Positions 11,218 through 22,699 of a DNA stretch of 64,000 nt are shown here, piece after piece (the first letter of the stretch is position 1; each line of letters starts with the position of its first letter). The notes below the pieces were generated by a model. It made no database searches, was not told the DNA's origin, and saw nothing but the letters and a program-made list of their open reading frames with translations. Made by a program: the position numbers and the translations under genes. Source of the DNA: Pisolithus tinctorius (lineage: Eukaryota; Basidiomycota; Agaricomycetes; Boletales; Pisolithaceae); assembly GCA_024663395.1 (NCBI GenBank), contig JANFAH010000007.1:2395051-2459050 (forward strand). The letters run 5' to 3'.

Positions 11218-12707
11218 GCAAAGCCCAGCGCTCACAGGTACTGATCTAGTTGTTCTGGTCCATGTGCTCAAACAACCATTGCAGTACCAACGCACCCCGG
11301 ACGTATACTCTATCTGTCAACGTTGGCCCTCACTGGATCAAACTGAAGGCTAGTACACGTGGATCGACGAAGAACACGCTGCCCTCCTGCTGCCTTCAGG
11401 CCCCCAGTTCTGTCCGCCGACTCATTGAATGCCCTGTGGCTCTGAGAGATGTTCTGGGATGGGATGCATGGGAACTCAACTGAGTTTCTGCACGCGGATA
11501 GCCTGAACCTCGAACACATTAAATTGGATACACAGTGCCGACGGGACCATAGAATTTTGGGTGGTGAATATGACACATTACATGCCAGTTCGTAGAGTTT
11601 TAAAAACCAGCATAACTTATGCACGTACAGACTAGTCATGAATCATCGCAGAACCCTAACTCCACCCTTCAGTGACCTTGCAAAAAAGGTAATCGGGCAT
11701 GCGGACATCCTCATGTTCGGGAGGGTACTGCATGGATTACGGTAGGAACGTCGTGACCACACGTGCGAATGACACGGCGAGGATGATAAAACCTTACCAC
11801 TAAGAAGCCGGGAATGACGCTGGGAAGCTGATAACACTAGAGCACCGCAGTACTGCCGTACATCCACCTGCAAGCGGTCTTTGGCCAGGACCGCCCCAGG
11901 GATTCTGAACACCACAGCAACGTTCTGTTCTAGAAATTTTCTATATGCAGACATCCTCATCATACCCTGGACGTGATTGCAGTCAATACCTCCTCGCCGA
12001 TCACAGTTCTCTAATCCCAGGACAATTTCGTATGTTTATTACTTTACTTATGCGTAGTCCACAACTGACAGTTTGAGGTGAGACAACGGGTGCGGATCTA
12101 ACTGTTAGTCGGTTATAGTCCTGCTACCCTGTTGCTGGAAGTCATTTTTGCGACCATCAATGCAACTGGACCTCCATCTCCTCTTTCTCCATCTCACGAA
12201 CTATTGGTGCAATGTGTTGATATCGTTTTCGATCTCAACATACATTCTCGTGCGTGTGTATGCGTAACACCAATTATATTACACCATTCTTGCATATTAC
12301 CGCTCTCATCAAACATTGTACAGAAACCAAATCCCAGAACGCCTCCACTGAATGACATGGACAGTTAGCCAGGTGATAGCTGGTACCCAGTCAATTAAGG
12401 GTCAACGGGTGCGCATTAGACTATGTACTTGGTGGCGTGCTGACATGGTCGCCAGCCATCGACAGTACAAACTATGATTGATGATGCCGAGACCTCCCTC
12501 CGAGGCCTCCCTCCATGCGAACACCGGCGAAAGTTTCATTCCAGCGACCAAAAGCACGATTGAAGTCGTTACTTCGGTGGTATGAATATCTGTCTTATGT
12601 TTCGCTGTCAAAGCAGGGGTGACAATCCTGAGTTGTGTCGTACTCGTTCGGGTGGGTGAGGGCGCTAATTGGTAATTCCGCCGTGTTTGAGATTAAGTGG
12701 GTAGACT
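11218..12707. other. No gene supported
   Basis: About 1.5 kb between the repeat block and the second gene copy. Open stretches are short and do not look coding. A recurring short motif (GCGGACATCCTCATG near 11701 and GCAGACATCCTCATC near 11949) is described under findings. Confidence 0.4.
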
Positions 12708-14910
12708 GCGTGTGTCCAGGATTTCCTGTTTCTGGTTATGAATATACTGCACCTCAAACGCATGTGACAGGCATGCATACCGCCATTGACCGGTCAGATG
12801 GCGCAGTTTCCTGTAAACCTCATGTGTAGATTCTGAGACCACCCTGAGAATGGCATTCCAATAAGCCTAGACTGGATATGAGGTCCCTACTGATCCTACT
12901 GTTCCTCAGAGCAGCCACGTGTATGACGCATGCCCACCAACCAATGCTCACCTTGTGCATAAAAGGCATTCTATTGCACGATCGTGCTAATTGCCCCTCA
13001 CCCAGCTATCGCAACGAAACAATCCCTTCGCTTATCATGTCCTTCATTTACCCTCCGTCGTGTTCAGAGAATGCATACCTGAGCATACTCACCAACTCTT
13101 CTGATGGTGACCGGCGCGTTGCCCAGTGTGGGTGGGGTCCGTCGTCGGTCGTGCCCAACTTCGATACTCCCTCCATGTCCAAGGATGCCGCATATACAAG
13201 TTTCCAACATTCGCATTCTGGTGGCAGTTTAAAAGGACTTGACAGTAGCACCAGCACGGTCGTCCAGATGTGCCAGGATGTTAACACTGTGTGAGTGGGC
13301 TGTATGACGCAGACACGCAGTTTGCATCGACGATGAGGGTGACCTTTTAGCAGCAGGTCCCAGCAGGGTAGTGTCTTGAAAGATGACGAATGTTTTATCC
13401 GACAGCGGTCTGAAGAGGAACTGCGAAAAGGATGGAGGATGGAATTTGTCTTCCACGTTATTTGCTGCTCAATGGACGAGAGGCACTACCGCTGCCGGTT
13501 GGGGAGAGCGCTTTGGCTCAGACTGATTGAGGGGGATGTGGATGACGACGTGTGGCTTTGGGTCGACGGCGATGAAGAGTGGCTCCGATCTAAGGAACCA
13601 TATTGGCATCTCCTGTACAACTGGGAGCTTACGCAAAGGGATTGGGTCAGGGCTGAGTCAGCCCTGCGCCGTCGCGCCGCTCAGCAGCGATGTCCACCGG
13701 TAACTGACAGAAACCAAAGAGTGCGCAGTGCTACACCCAAGCAGCGCCTTTCTGCCATTGCCTGGTTAATCGCCAGCTCTAAGGAAGTGGCAGAGCTGTT
13801 CACCTCTCATGGCCGGACTCCCCCCACGTTCAGTACTCGATACATAACACCTGTTCTCGGTGGTATCGTTGGCAAGTACTGGGATGAGTTTCCTTCTCAA
13901 CCCGGTGCTTGGGAGAATGCCATCGCGAAAGCCAAGGAGGATGGGTGCATATGCTCTCCAGCTGATTGTCTTGATATGAAGCAGTGGTTCGATATGATGA
14001 TTTGGTCGGAGGGCAGACCTCCCATCTTGGAGGTGGGTGATCAATCCTGCGAGCGTTGTCAGTCCTTGTAGGTCTAGCTCACATCACATCTTTGCCTTGG
14101 TGTGACTGACTACTCGCAAGGGTCAAGTCACGGTATGAGCACATAACTACTGAACACACAGTGATTTTGCATGTCTCGTTGCTGGAAGCCCTCGGCGACT
14201 ACTGTTCCGATATCTGTGAACTAAAACCCATCGCACGGCGTCTAAGTCCAACAGCAAAGCGAATGGCGGGCGGAATACTGGAACCTTTGATGAAGGAATA
14301 TGACTTGGACATGCAATATCTTCCATATGTCAACAAATACCCGCAACCCTTGCGGTGGCATGTTGTGCGGCTGTCTTGCGTACCAGATGATGACTCGGAG
14401 GCGGAGTTGGACAAACTTCAAGTTCCTGATAACATTTTTGACGGCACACATGACCCTTGGGTGGTGCTGGGCATAATTGCGTCGGTGGCTTGCGGTGACA
14501 GCTATTGCAAGGACACAAAACGACATGACGAGGACTGGCACAACGATTTTTCGTTACTGCTTCACGAATCCAGTGACTGCTTTGACATGCCCGTGCTCCC
14601 CCGGTTGTCTTCTACGAGCCTCAAGCTTTGCCGTGAACTTGACCAGGACTATTCTGAGGAATTTTTCTTTAGTGGCAAGTCCAACGAGGACGATTACTCT
14701 CACCTGGTCCCCTCTGACCAAGATGACCGACAGCTGCGCCTCAGTACTGTCGTCTTTGTTGCTGTAGCAATGTTCCTTCGGAACAACGACATCGGTGTCT
14801 CTCCCTGTCGGAAGTGCCGAGCTATCTGTATGAAGTCCTTGGCTGATAAATTATCATCCGCGGGCTTCGAGGTAATAGATTCTAGTGGCAATGACTCACA
14901 GGGAGGAAAC
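12708..14910 (+). repeat. Second copy of the tandem gene duplication
   Basis: Aligns with 8388-10606 including promoter and introns. Unlike the first copy it continues past this point into a longer 3' end, so this is probably the more complete unit. Confidence 0.85.
12958..12965 (+). promoter_or_regulatory. TATA-like box of gene B
   Basis: CATAAAAG 79 bp before the ATG of gene B, at the position equivalent to that in gene A. Confidence 0.5.
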
Positions 14911-15120
14911 GTGTCTCTGTCTTTACAGGGATCCTTAGAAGCCAACATTCCGGAACCTGCAGGGATGGAGGCGTTCACGACCGTGCTACGTAACCCGGGT
15001 CTTTCGAAAGACGAGGTACAGCTGCGGGTGGTTGCGGGATTCCTTAAACTGGTCGGTCCACTATCGTGTCTTGTATGGCGCTTGCTCCTGACAAGTTCGA
15101 CACCAGAGGAAGTACCTTGA
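13037..15120 (+). CDS. Unknown tandem-duplicated gene, copy B (656 aa)
   Basis: Exons 13037-13290, 13351-14067 and 14121-15120 join to 656 codons. Intron lengths are 60 and 53 nt and both match copy A in place and phase. The protein has the same blocks as A: acidic GDVDDDVWLWVDGD, basic ALRRRAAQQRCPP, CICSPADC, CERCQS and CRKCRAICMKS. The C-terminal part missing from A (SLQGSLEANIPEPAGMEAF to LLLTSSTPEEVP) is present. I do not recognise a domain. The deleted third copy at 17645-18035 joins the 5' end of this gene directly to sequence like the ORF at 15338, so B may in fact continue into that ORF through an intron or frameshift I could not resolve near 15112-15276. Confidence 0.7.
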
Positions 15121-15259
15121 TTACTATGGTTTGGATGCGTCCGACTGTTTCCACCGTTCGGGTGGTGACAAAGGGCCATGTCTTGAGTATGTCACGCTCA
15201 CTCGATCCTGAAGTGCCCCGCGACTAATCTGGGACCCAAGGGAAAGCACCTTACCAAGA

Positions 15260-15831
15260 CATGTACCGGGAAACAGTGGTTCATCGAAGCTATCAAAGTC
15301 GGACAAGATCGAGGCAATAAAGGATAAACTTCTTGATATGCTCAGTAGGTCATCCGTAACGCTCTTAGACCGCCCATACGATCTGATGCACCCAGGGGAA
15401 CTCAGTTTACCCTACGAGCGGTTGCCTTGGTATACTCTCGAGAAAGACCTAGAGAAGCACGGGTTTGCACTGGTCAATTGGCCGGCTGGAGTTCTCCGCA
15501 AGCGCGGTAACAGAGGAATCCATGACCTAAGTGCCGTGGAAGTCAATAAACTCTACGAAGTTGTTACGTGTCCAGATGAAACTCGTCGTCTACGTATTCA
15601 TCGCCGCCCATCCGCATTGACAGGTATTTATGGCAAATTTCGCCGCTATGATTGCTCATTTCAATCATCTTAGTCGTGCCGGTGCAACCGGTAGACTGCA
15701 CCCCGGTCGTCGCATCAGGCTCAAAGCGCCCTATGGAAGAACGTGATTTGTATCCTTCGAAAAGAATTAGGTTCAGGTCTATGAATAGTAAGGTCATGCA
15801 ACAGAATCGAGATGAAGCATCTGATTCATGA
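15260..15831 (+). CDS. Probable 3' part of the gene B unit (LPWYTLEKDL protein)
   Basis: An exon open from at least 15278 through 15623 joins in phase 1, across a 50-nt intron, to 15674-15831. It reads GSSKLSKSDKIEAIKDKLLD, then LPWYTLEKDLEKHGFALVNW, RKRGNRGIHDLSAVEVNKLY, and ends VMQQNRDEASDS. An ATG at 15338 could start a separate protein, but coding-like sequence extends upstream of it. The motif LPW..LE.DL...G..L.NWP.GV followed by RGI.DLS is one I know as the C-terminal end of large multicopy Agaricomycete proteins of unknown function. Its position 3' of gene B, and the way the third copy is deleted, suggest that both are one transcription unit. Confidence 0.6.
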
Positions 15832-17644
15832 GCATTTGCGATTGTCGTCACCATTATCCTTCGTAATCACCGGTAGCCATAATGTAGCCCCAGCCTTGTC
15901 GTGTGTACTATAGTGCTGATGTGACTAGACTGTGATTTATCGTGGGTCTTCGATCGAGTAAGTGAGACGACATGCAGCCTCTTGTTTCCGCTCGTCCCAC
16001 TCAGCAAAGCCTCCACCCTTTTTCGCAAGCTCTCTCTCTTCTTCCCTACTGACGCCCCTTGTTTGCATAGTTCACGAGAACCTCCGTCTCCCCCAACATC
16101 AACAGACCCTACCCGCGTGACATAGCTCAACCAGGTTTCGCTTCAGACAAACACGCCGATGCCCGCAGAGTTCTCACCCACAGTGGTCTGCTGGAAGCCC
16201 GAGCGATCGCCATCCTAGACCGCGCTTGGACGCTCAGCAAGACAAGGCCGAGTAGAACAGATCAGTTGCCGAAAGCCACTCGCGAGGCCAAAGAGGCCCG
16301 TCGCTTCGCTGAAAGAGACCGTAGAGCATCAGTGGGGACAAGGGCAGGGCAGCCTCGAGAACGCCTGTTCTGAGGAGCGCAAGAAACATGAATTGAAGTT
16401 CGTACTTCCACCCAGAACCCATCTACTATCAAAACGACAATAACGGTTCACATATCAGTCTCCCCGCTTCCGCACAGTGCATGCAGACTGGATGAGAGTG
16501 CGTGTCCGCCATGGACGGGTACGACACTCCTAGGACAGAAGACTGGTACTATTTTTATCGAGTTCGAATGTATGTATGACTTCTGCTTCGCTTTATCAGG
16601 GTACTGGTTAACACTATATCACCCTTCAGTAACCACAACCCAATTCGATGGTCCCATCAGTCGCCCTCCATCGAGGCTTACAACCAGAGCAGTGGACGCG
16701 CAGAATGGAAACGAGTACGTGTCATGCACACCTTCATAATCTGTCTCAGCTATCCCGCTTTGCTCTGCTTACTGTCGTGTATTGGCACGCAAGGCAAAGA
16801 AGATGGGTAAAGGAGGTCACCTGCCATCTCTACTACTACGAAGCATCGTCTACTTGCGAGTCCGGGTGGTGACACTCTGTGCAAACGACGGAAGCAATTG
16901 CCCGAGTATTCCCAGAGTCGACATTAACAACCGAGGATACTGTAATGGACCTGAAGCCCACACCACCCGTTCACATCTACGCAATAACCCAGTAACCAGC
17001 GGCGCTGGGTATCGAAATTTACGGAAGCCCAGCCTAGGCCTCCGCTTGAGCCTCCCGCACGTTGGTCGTTGGTTGGTCTTTGGTTGGAACGTCGCACGAC
17101 AACTGGTGTCACGCAATCATTCCCTCCAACCCCTCCTTTGACTGGTATCCCTCCAAATCCCTCTCATGCCCAAACGGGCCCCATCCTCCCGCTACATGCA
17201 GGGTCACAGGCCCTTTTTTTTACGTTTTCATAATTCATCACCCTCGCCGACATTCCAATCCCTCCCACAGACCCTCGCCCACCTTCTGTCTCTTCCCCAA
17301 GCCTGTACAGACTCAGTCGGGATTGATGTCGGAGGATTGCTCAATGCCAATCGTGCTCTTGGATGAGGCGAGAGATGCGAATGGTGAAGACATGCGAGTA
17401 GACCATCTCGGTCTGAATATGTCCATGTACGTCTTCCTTTTTCTTTTGCTGTCGTTCTTGCATCTCTTCCCTTGTCCCCCAATACCTAACAAAGCGACTG
17501 CTTCCCCCGCTTTGGCAAGGCTTATACGTATGTGCATGACAGGGCATGGAAATGCACTCGGGGACCAGATCCCAAAGTTCATTAGTGATTAGTGTAGCCT
17601 CCCCGATAACTAGAAGCGCTTACTTCGTACATAAACGCAAGCCA
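15832..17644. other. No gene supported
   Basis: Several overlapping open stretches occur on both strands around 17062-17592 but none has coding-like composition, credible splice joins or recognisable motifs. Poly-pyrimidine DNA at 17215-17300. I see no RNA gene. Confidence 0.4.
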
Positions 17645-18035
17645 TCCACTTCCCTTGCACAATAGACCTCCCCTCACCCAGTTATCGCGGCGGGACAACC
17701 TCTTTGTTCGTCATATCTTCCAGTCACCTTCGGCCGACTTTGGAATCCGTCGGAATCACCCACTCCCATGACGGTGATCCCCCCCACCTCCGGGGTTCTT
17801 GATATGTTCAGCAAGTCAAGGGCCATGGACTGCTCTTAGATTGCTCATACGATTTGATGTACCTGTTTATGGTGAGTCACACCGTTATGTTTACTCGATC
17901 CGATCATGCTAGTCACGCCAGTACAACCAATAAACCACATTCAAGCTGTCACATCGGGTTCAAAATACCCCATGCCGGAAGGGGATCCTAACAGTCAACC
18001 ATCAAAGAGAATTAGGTTCGAGGACGTGAGGTAGC
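17645..18035 (+). pseudogene. Internally deleted third copy of the gene A/B unit
   Basis: From about 17645 to 17790 the DNA resembles the leader and first exon of genes A and B (leader CCCCTCACCCAGTTATCGC, then GTCATATCTTCCAGT where the start ATG has become ATA). Directly after, at GTTCTTGATATGTTCAGCAAG (17797), it switches to sequence like 15331-15790 and runs to AAAGAGAATTAGGTTCGAGG. The whole central part of the gene is missing. It is a relic, without a start codon and with stops. Confidence 0.6.
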
Positions 18036-18739
18036 ATGGACGGATCGAGAGGTTGGTTCAAATCTTTGATTGCACATTTCTCAGCGTGGACAACATTATA
18101 GTAAACAATGTCTTGCAAGCAAGGCTCAGTAGACAAAGCTCGACCATTTTGCGTGTTTTTGTGTACCAGTTTATTACCTGGCATGCAGGCAAAAGTCCCT
18201 TGGTTCCTATGTATCGCATCATCATGGACCGTGTGCACCAGCTGTTCGGCCCTCTCCGTTATTCACTACTGTATGTCACCATGATTAGTTGACGCGTCCG
18301 CCCACAATTTCTAGTCGTGTACGACCACCCTTGTCAACTTAGTACGGTATCGAATCACCAGATACTCCCAGCTTTTGAGTATACCTTTATCTGGCCATTT
18401 CTGTATATGAGGACATCCTCCTCATCTTCGGCCAGTCAATGGATATGCAATCACCGGTACTGCAAGGAGCACATTTAATTAGCCACATGCTGTTCCAGTC
18501 CTATGGTACATATGTAGTTTCCTGTAGATTCCCTGTGTCGGTCCGAACTTATTTTTCCCCCCTATGGTAAATCCATACTATCATCATCTTCATCATCCCC
18601 TCATTGGCAGATCACTTTGGTAGATTTAACCCCAGCATGCGGCCGCGGAATGGAGAAGTTTGCGCATTTCATAGAGCATGACTGCGGTCCAGTCCACTGC
18701 CCTTCCACAATGTATTCCATGAGGACCCAAAATGATGGC
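18036..18739. other. No gene supported
   Basis: Mixed-composition DNA. A GACATCCTCCTCATC motif occurs at about 18412. A NotI-like GCGGCCGC sits at 18640 just before the change to CpG-poor DNA. Confidence 0.4.
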
Positions 18740-19655
18740 ACAGGCTGTGTCACTTACATCATGTCCAGTAAATTTTGTCTGTAAGATTTTGTATGGCCTG
18801 CCAAAGAAGCACAATGGGCTGGCCATGATAACATATAATATATTTGGCTGTACTACCATTTCTACCCTTATACATGTATGTTACATGAGTAAGACCTCAA
18901 GGACATATATGTGACTGTCAACTGCTGCCAAGGTGGGGATGCATCACAGTAAGGCAGCACTATTCTGGCTATGTGCAAGTCCTGACAATTTATTCTGGTA
19001 ACTGATATTGTCTGACATCATTGTTTAACATGTAAGGTCTGTCCTCAATTAGTGTGTATTGCACTTTGTAGGGAACTTTGTATGGCATGCCAAAGAAGTG
19101 TAATGGACTGGCCACAGTAACATAGAATATATTTGGTTGTACTACTATTGCTACCCTTATACATGTATGCCACATGAGTAAGACTTCAAGAACATATATG
19201 TGACTGTCAACTGCTGCCAAGGTGGGGATGCATCACAGTAAGTCAGCACTATTCTGGCTATGTGCAAGTCCTGACAATTTATTCTGGTAACTGACATTGT
19301 CTGACATCATTGTTTAATGTGTAAGGTCTGTCCTCAATTAGTGTGTATTGCACTTTGTAGGGAACTTTGTATGGCATGCCAAAGAAGTATAATGGACTGG
19401 CCACAGTAACATAGAATATATTTGGTTGTACTACTATTGCTACCCTTATACATGTATGCCACATGAGTAAGACTTCAAGAACATATATGTGACTGTCAAC
19501 TGCTGCCAAGGTGGGGATGCATCACAGCAAGTCAGCATTGTTCCAGCTATGCACAAGTCCTCATAGTTTTCTCTGGCAACTGACATTACCTGACATCATT
19601 GTTTAACATGTAAGGTCTGTCCTCAATTAGTGTGTATTGTACTTTGTAGGCAGGC
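18740..19655. repeat. 289-bp tandem repeat, three full periods plus edges
   Basis: The string GTAAGGTCTGTCCTCAATTA starts at 19032, 19321 and 19610, a constant period of 289 bp; TTTGTATGGC places a further diverged copy one period upstream (18788 versus 19077). The two central units are nearly identical and the outer ones diverged. Identical short open frames in neighbouring units are a by-product. The array is almost free of CpG. It ends at about 19650 where unrelated sequence begins. Confidence 0.9.
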
Positions 19656-20491
19656 AGACACTGACTTGCAACATAGACAAAACCATTGAGGTTCATCCAT
19701 TTCTACCAAATGTTTGGACACCATGTTGAGTCCCATGTAATATGGCTGTTATCATGTGATTTCTGGACATTAGTAAGTCATGCTGCATTCATTAGTATAT
19801 TTGCTGGGAAGTTGTCAGGAGCTGTCACTTGGTGTTGATATTGTATTAGCAGAAGCCACATGAGTAATGTTGACTGAAATCTACATGGCTACTGTGAGTT
19901 TTTGTCAGGGTTAAGGTAGATGGTATTGCTTTGGCATGCTGGTATGTAAATAGATATTGTCCACAATGTAGTCCCTGTTACATTACAAGTCTCCAACCTC
20001 AGAACTATATTGAGCCCTTCAGCCCAACAGTATCCAGTAGGCATATCATCCTACCTTGCAAGCAAGTAGCCCTTGATCTGCAATCTAAACAACTACTTAT
20101 TAGCATTCACCATGTCCTGCCAATTCTGGTTATTCTGCAAATCTTGTGGCATGATACAACTACATGCCAATTGTTGTCCCATTGCTATGTAGTTGGTGGA
20201 TTATCCCACCTTTGAATAAGAGCAACAAACAAACAACATATGGAACACTACCACTGCTGTGTAAATTTATTTATAACATCCCACTACATGGGCAGGCAGA
20301 GATCATTCAGCAGATGCTGCAATCCTAGGACCATGTGGACATAAACATTACTCTTTGGGCTGCATTGGTGCATGCAATGAATATATTTATATATTAGAAG
20401 CTGCCATCCCGGCAGAAGATAGGTAATGCACTGGAATTACAATAATCGAGCTACTTGTAATGAATGGGAATGCAACATCAGGTAATCAAAA
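19656..20491. other. CpG-poor DNA without a gene
   Basis: Continues the CpG-poor composition of the tandem array, rich in TG and CA. No coding stretch was recognised. CpG returns near 20405, at the 3' end of the DUF6698-type gene. Confidence 0.45.
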
Positions 20492-21955
20492 TTATTCCAC
20501 CTCTTTGGCCAAGTGCTGGGCTGCAAGTTGGGACACCGACGATTTCTTGACTGCAGCGACAGGCAATGTGATCGGTCGGTTCTTACCAAAAGCCTTGCTA
20601 AAAAGACGTCAGAGCATAGTGACTTCAATTTGGGACGCATACTGATTCCACCATGCAAGCAGCTCGTCCACTCGTTTCTTAGCTGCAGGGCCTGGCAGAT
20701 CTTCGAAAAAATCCAAAATCGTGTTGTAGAATTGTGAATAGTCAAAGTCGCCGTCCACATTGTGCCAGGTGTTGGCGGAGGAAAGGGCGAAGCGGACCTA
20801 AGATGGTAAGGGATTGAGCATACATGACCAGAGCGTAGCATACCTGGACTGCCGTGTATGCAATTGACCGAGGAGTGACTGCCTTCATGCCAAGGATCGA
20901 AGCAACGTGATTCTTGGTTGCTGCCTTCTGGTTGGAACTCCCCCGACGGCGTCCAGGCGTTGCGCGATCCTCGTCAAGGTCCCGGATGGATGAAGGTGAT
21001 GTGAATATGAACTTGAACGCCTGCAGAAGTCAACGCCGCAAACGGTAGCTACCCAGAAATCGATTCCACATACCTTAATCAAAAGTGAAGATCGGAAGAG
21101 TCCTCGCTCAGCATCTGTTGAGTAAAACTCGAAATTTTCATAAAGGAAGAGCGGCCAAGAATATGCTGTGACAAGGTAAGATGGGTTGCGATCCCGAATC
21201 CCGTCTTTCACGCTGGTCCAGCATTAGCACGCGAAAGAAATTGTAGGTGGTTTAAGTACTTACATGGCTAGGTCCCAATCGAACTCTGCTGGGCAGATTA
21301 ACTTGCCAGTAACATCATGCACGAACCCGCGCTCATCTTTGGTGGTAGTGCGAAGGGGAGGCTCAATGGGATGGAACAAGTCAGTCAACCAAGACACGAT
21401 GTCTTGTTTGAGATTAGCCGTGTCATCTCCACGCGCCCCATCAGCTCCTTTTTGAAGCTGCTTGCAAATATCTTCGAGCTCATCAGCAGTGCCGCGCAAA
21501 ACAATCTTTTTCATCCAAGGAAGAACTGTGATGAGTTCCTCAAAGGATTTATAGAGACGGTCGTCACTGGTAGCAATTAGCTAGAAACCGATCAACTGTT
21601 TGAATTCACATACTCGCAGGTGTTCTCCAAGTCAGACTCGTTATGGTCATTTTCTTGAAACTCTTGGTGGCGGTCGAACGCTGCGATGAGATCTTCGACA
21701 TTTTCATAAAGAGTTACCAGGCGTCTTATTGCTCTGCCCCGATGAACATATGAGTCCTGTTGCCTATGGTGGATCGGCGAACAAGTAAAAACGTCAAATG
21801 GTAAATACACACCTGTGGGATTTTTTCGAGCTTGCTCTCATGGTTTCAAGCTCGAGCTCAAGGGCTGCTATCCGCCTCTTCGATCTGCAGTGCGCAACGT
21901 GCAGAGCATCTTTGTCACCGGAAGGCTGCCCGTCGTCAGACTGTGACTCTGCCAT
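20492..21955 (-). CDS. DUF6698-type protein, intact, 390 aa
   Basis: Seven minus-strand exons (21955-21813, 21763-21614, 21566-21264, 21212-21074, 21020-20844, 20797-20643, 20597-20492) join in frame to 390 codons, starting MAESQSDDGQPSG and ending AAQHLAKEVE. Introns are 45-60 nt. Blocks visible: a coiled-coil start (RRIAALELELETMRASSKK), RGRAIRRLVTLYENV, KGADGARGDDTANLKQDIV, ERGFVHDVTGKLICPAEFDW, SWPLFLYENFEF, SILGMKAVTPRSIAYTAVQ, VRFALSSANTW, DGDFDYSQFYNTILDFFED and ELLAWWN. This pattern is the multicopy Agaricomycete family I know as DUF6698 (name from memory). Function unknown. The neighbours are a repeat array and a broken RPB1 copy, so the locus gives no functional clue. All splice joins being clean argues that the gene is, or recently was, under selection. 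Confidence 0.8.
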
Positions 21956-22699
21956 GCCTGGAGCTCTGAAGGTGGTAGTGGGCGGCAGCTAGTAGCATGC
22001 TTTTGCGGGCAGGCGCACTTAATAGACTCGGCGTGCAATATCATTTACGTGACTACAGAACTTCGGATGACAGGTTGAAATTTCATCTGCGAGACGGTTG
22101 AATTACAGCATATGAATTGTTTGAGAACTCTGCACGTACCGAAGTGCTGTTTCATCCGAGACGGATGGCCCAGGTTGAAATTTCACCTAAGCGATTTCTT
22201 GACAGGGCGTGCCTCCTGGAATATGGCAAGAGAATTCCACTGAGTGTTCGCTATTATGTCATGTTGAGACTCCAAGTGCTTTTTGCCATATGCTAATGAG
22301 TTAGGGCACTCGAGGGTAGCTTTGAAACGCTCCCAGAATGGTCCCGATCAACCAACAGGATTTTTACTCAGCACCAGCATTATTGCTACCTAGCTTGCAT
22401 GATGAAAATGTACAGTAATCTACGTGGGGTCCATGACGACAAAAACATACTAGATATGTGCCAGTTGCTTGGAGGGACATCCAGCAAGAGACATAGGCAC
22501 AAGCCGAAGAAAAACTCCCCAGAGGCTTACCCCCATACACAAGGTACATAACTACAGCAAAGTGGTTGTTGCCTGTAAGTGCATAGTGGGGTGTGCAGAA
22601 CGGGAAGAGAGCGACAAAGCAACAAATGAGATATACTGTATATAAACAGGAAGTGCACACGGACCAGCGAGATGCACATGCCACTCGCATGGGGGCGCA
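21956..22699. other. Upstream region of the DUF6698-type gene; no gene supported
   Basis: Holds the presumed promoter of the minus-strand gene at 21955. A minus-strand open frame covers 22364-22882, but its reading disagrees with the RPB1 homology in the same interval, so I regard it as a shadow. Confidence 0.45.

Noticed and set aside
17062..17592. 176-residue plus-strand open frame
   Set aside because: Pyrimidine-rich low-complexity DNA without motifs; opposite-strand frames of similar length overlap it.
18990..19509. Two identical 76-residue minus-strand frames as duplicated small genes
   Set aside because: They differ by exactly one 289-bp repeat period and have no start context or homologue I recognise; they are a by-product of the tandem repeat.
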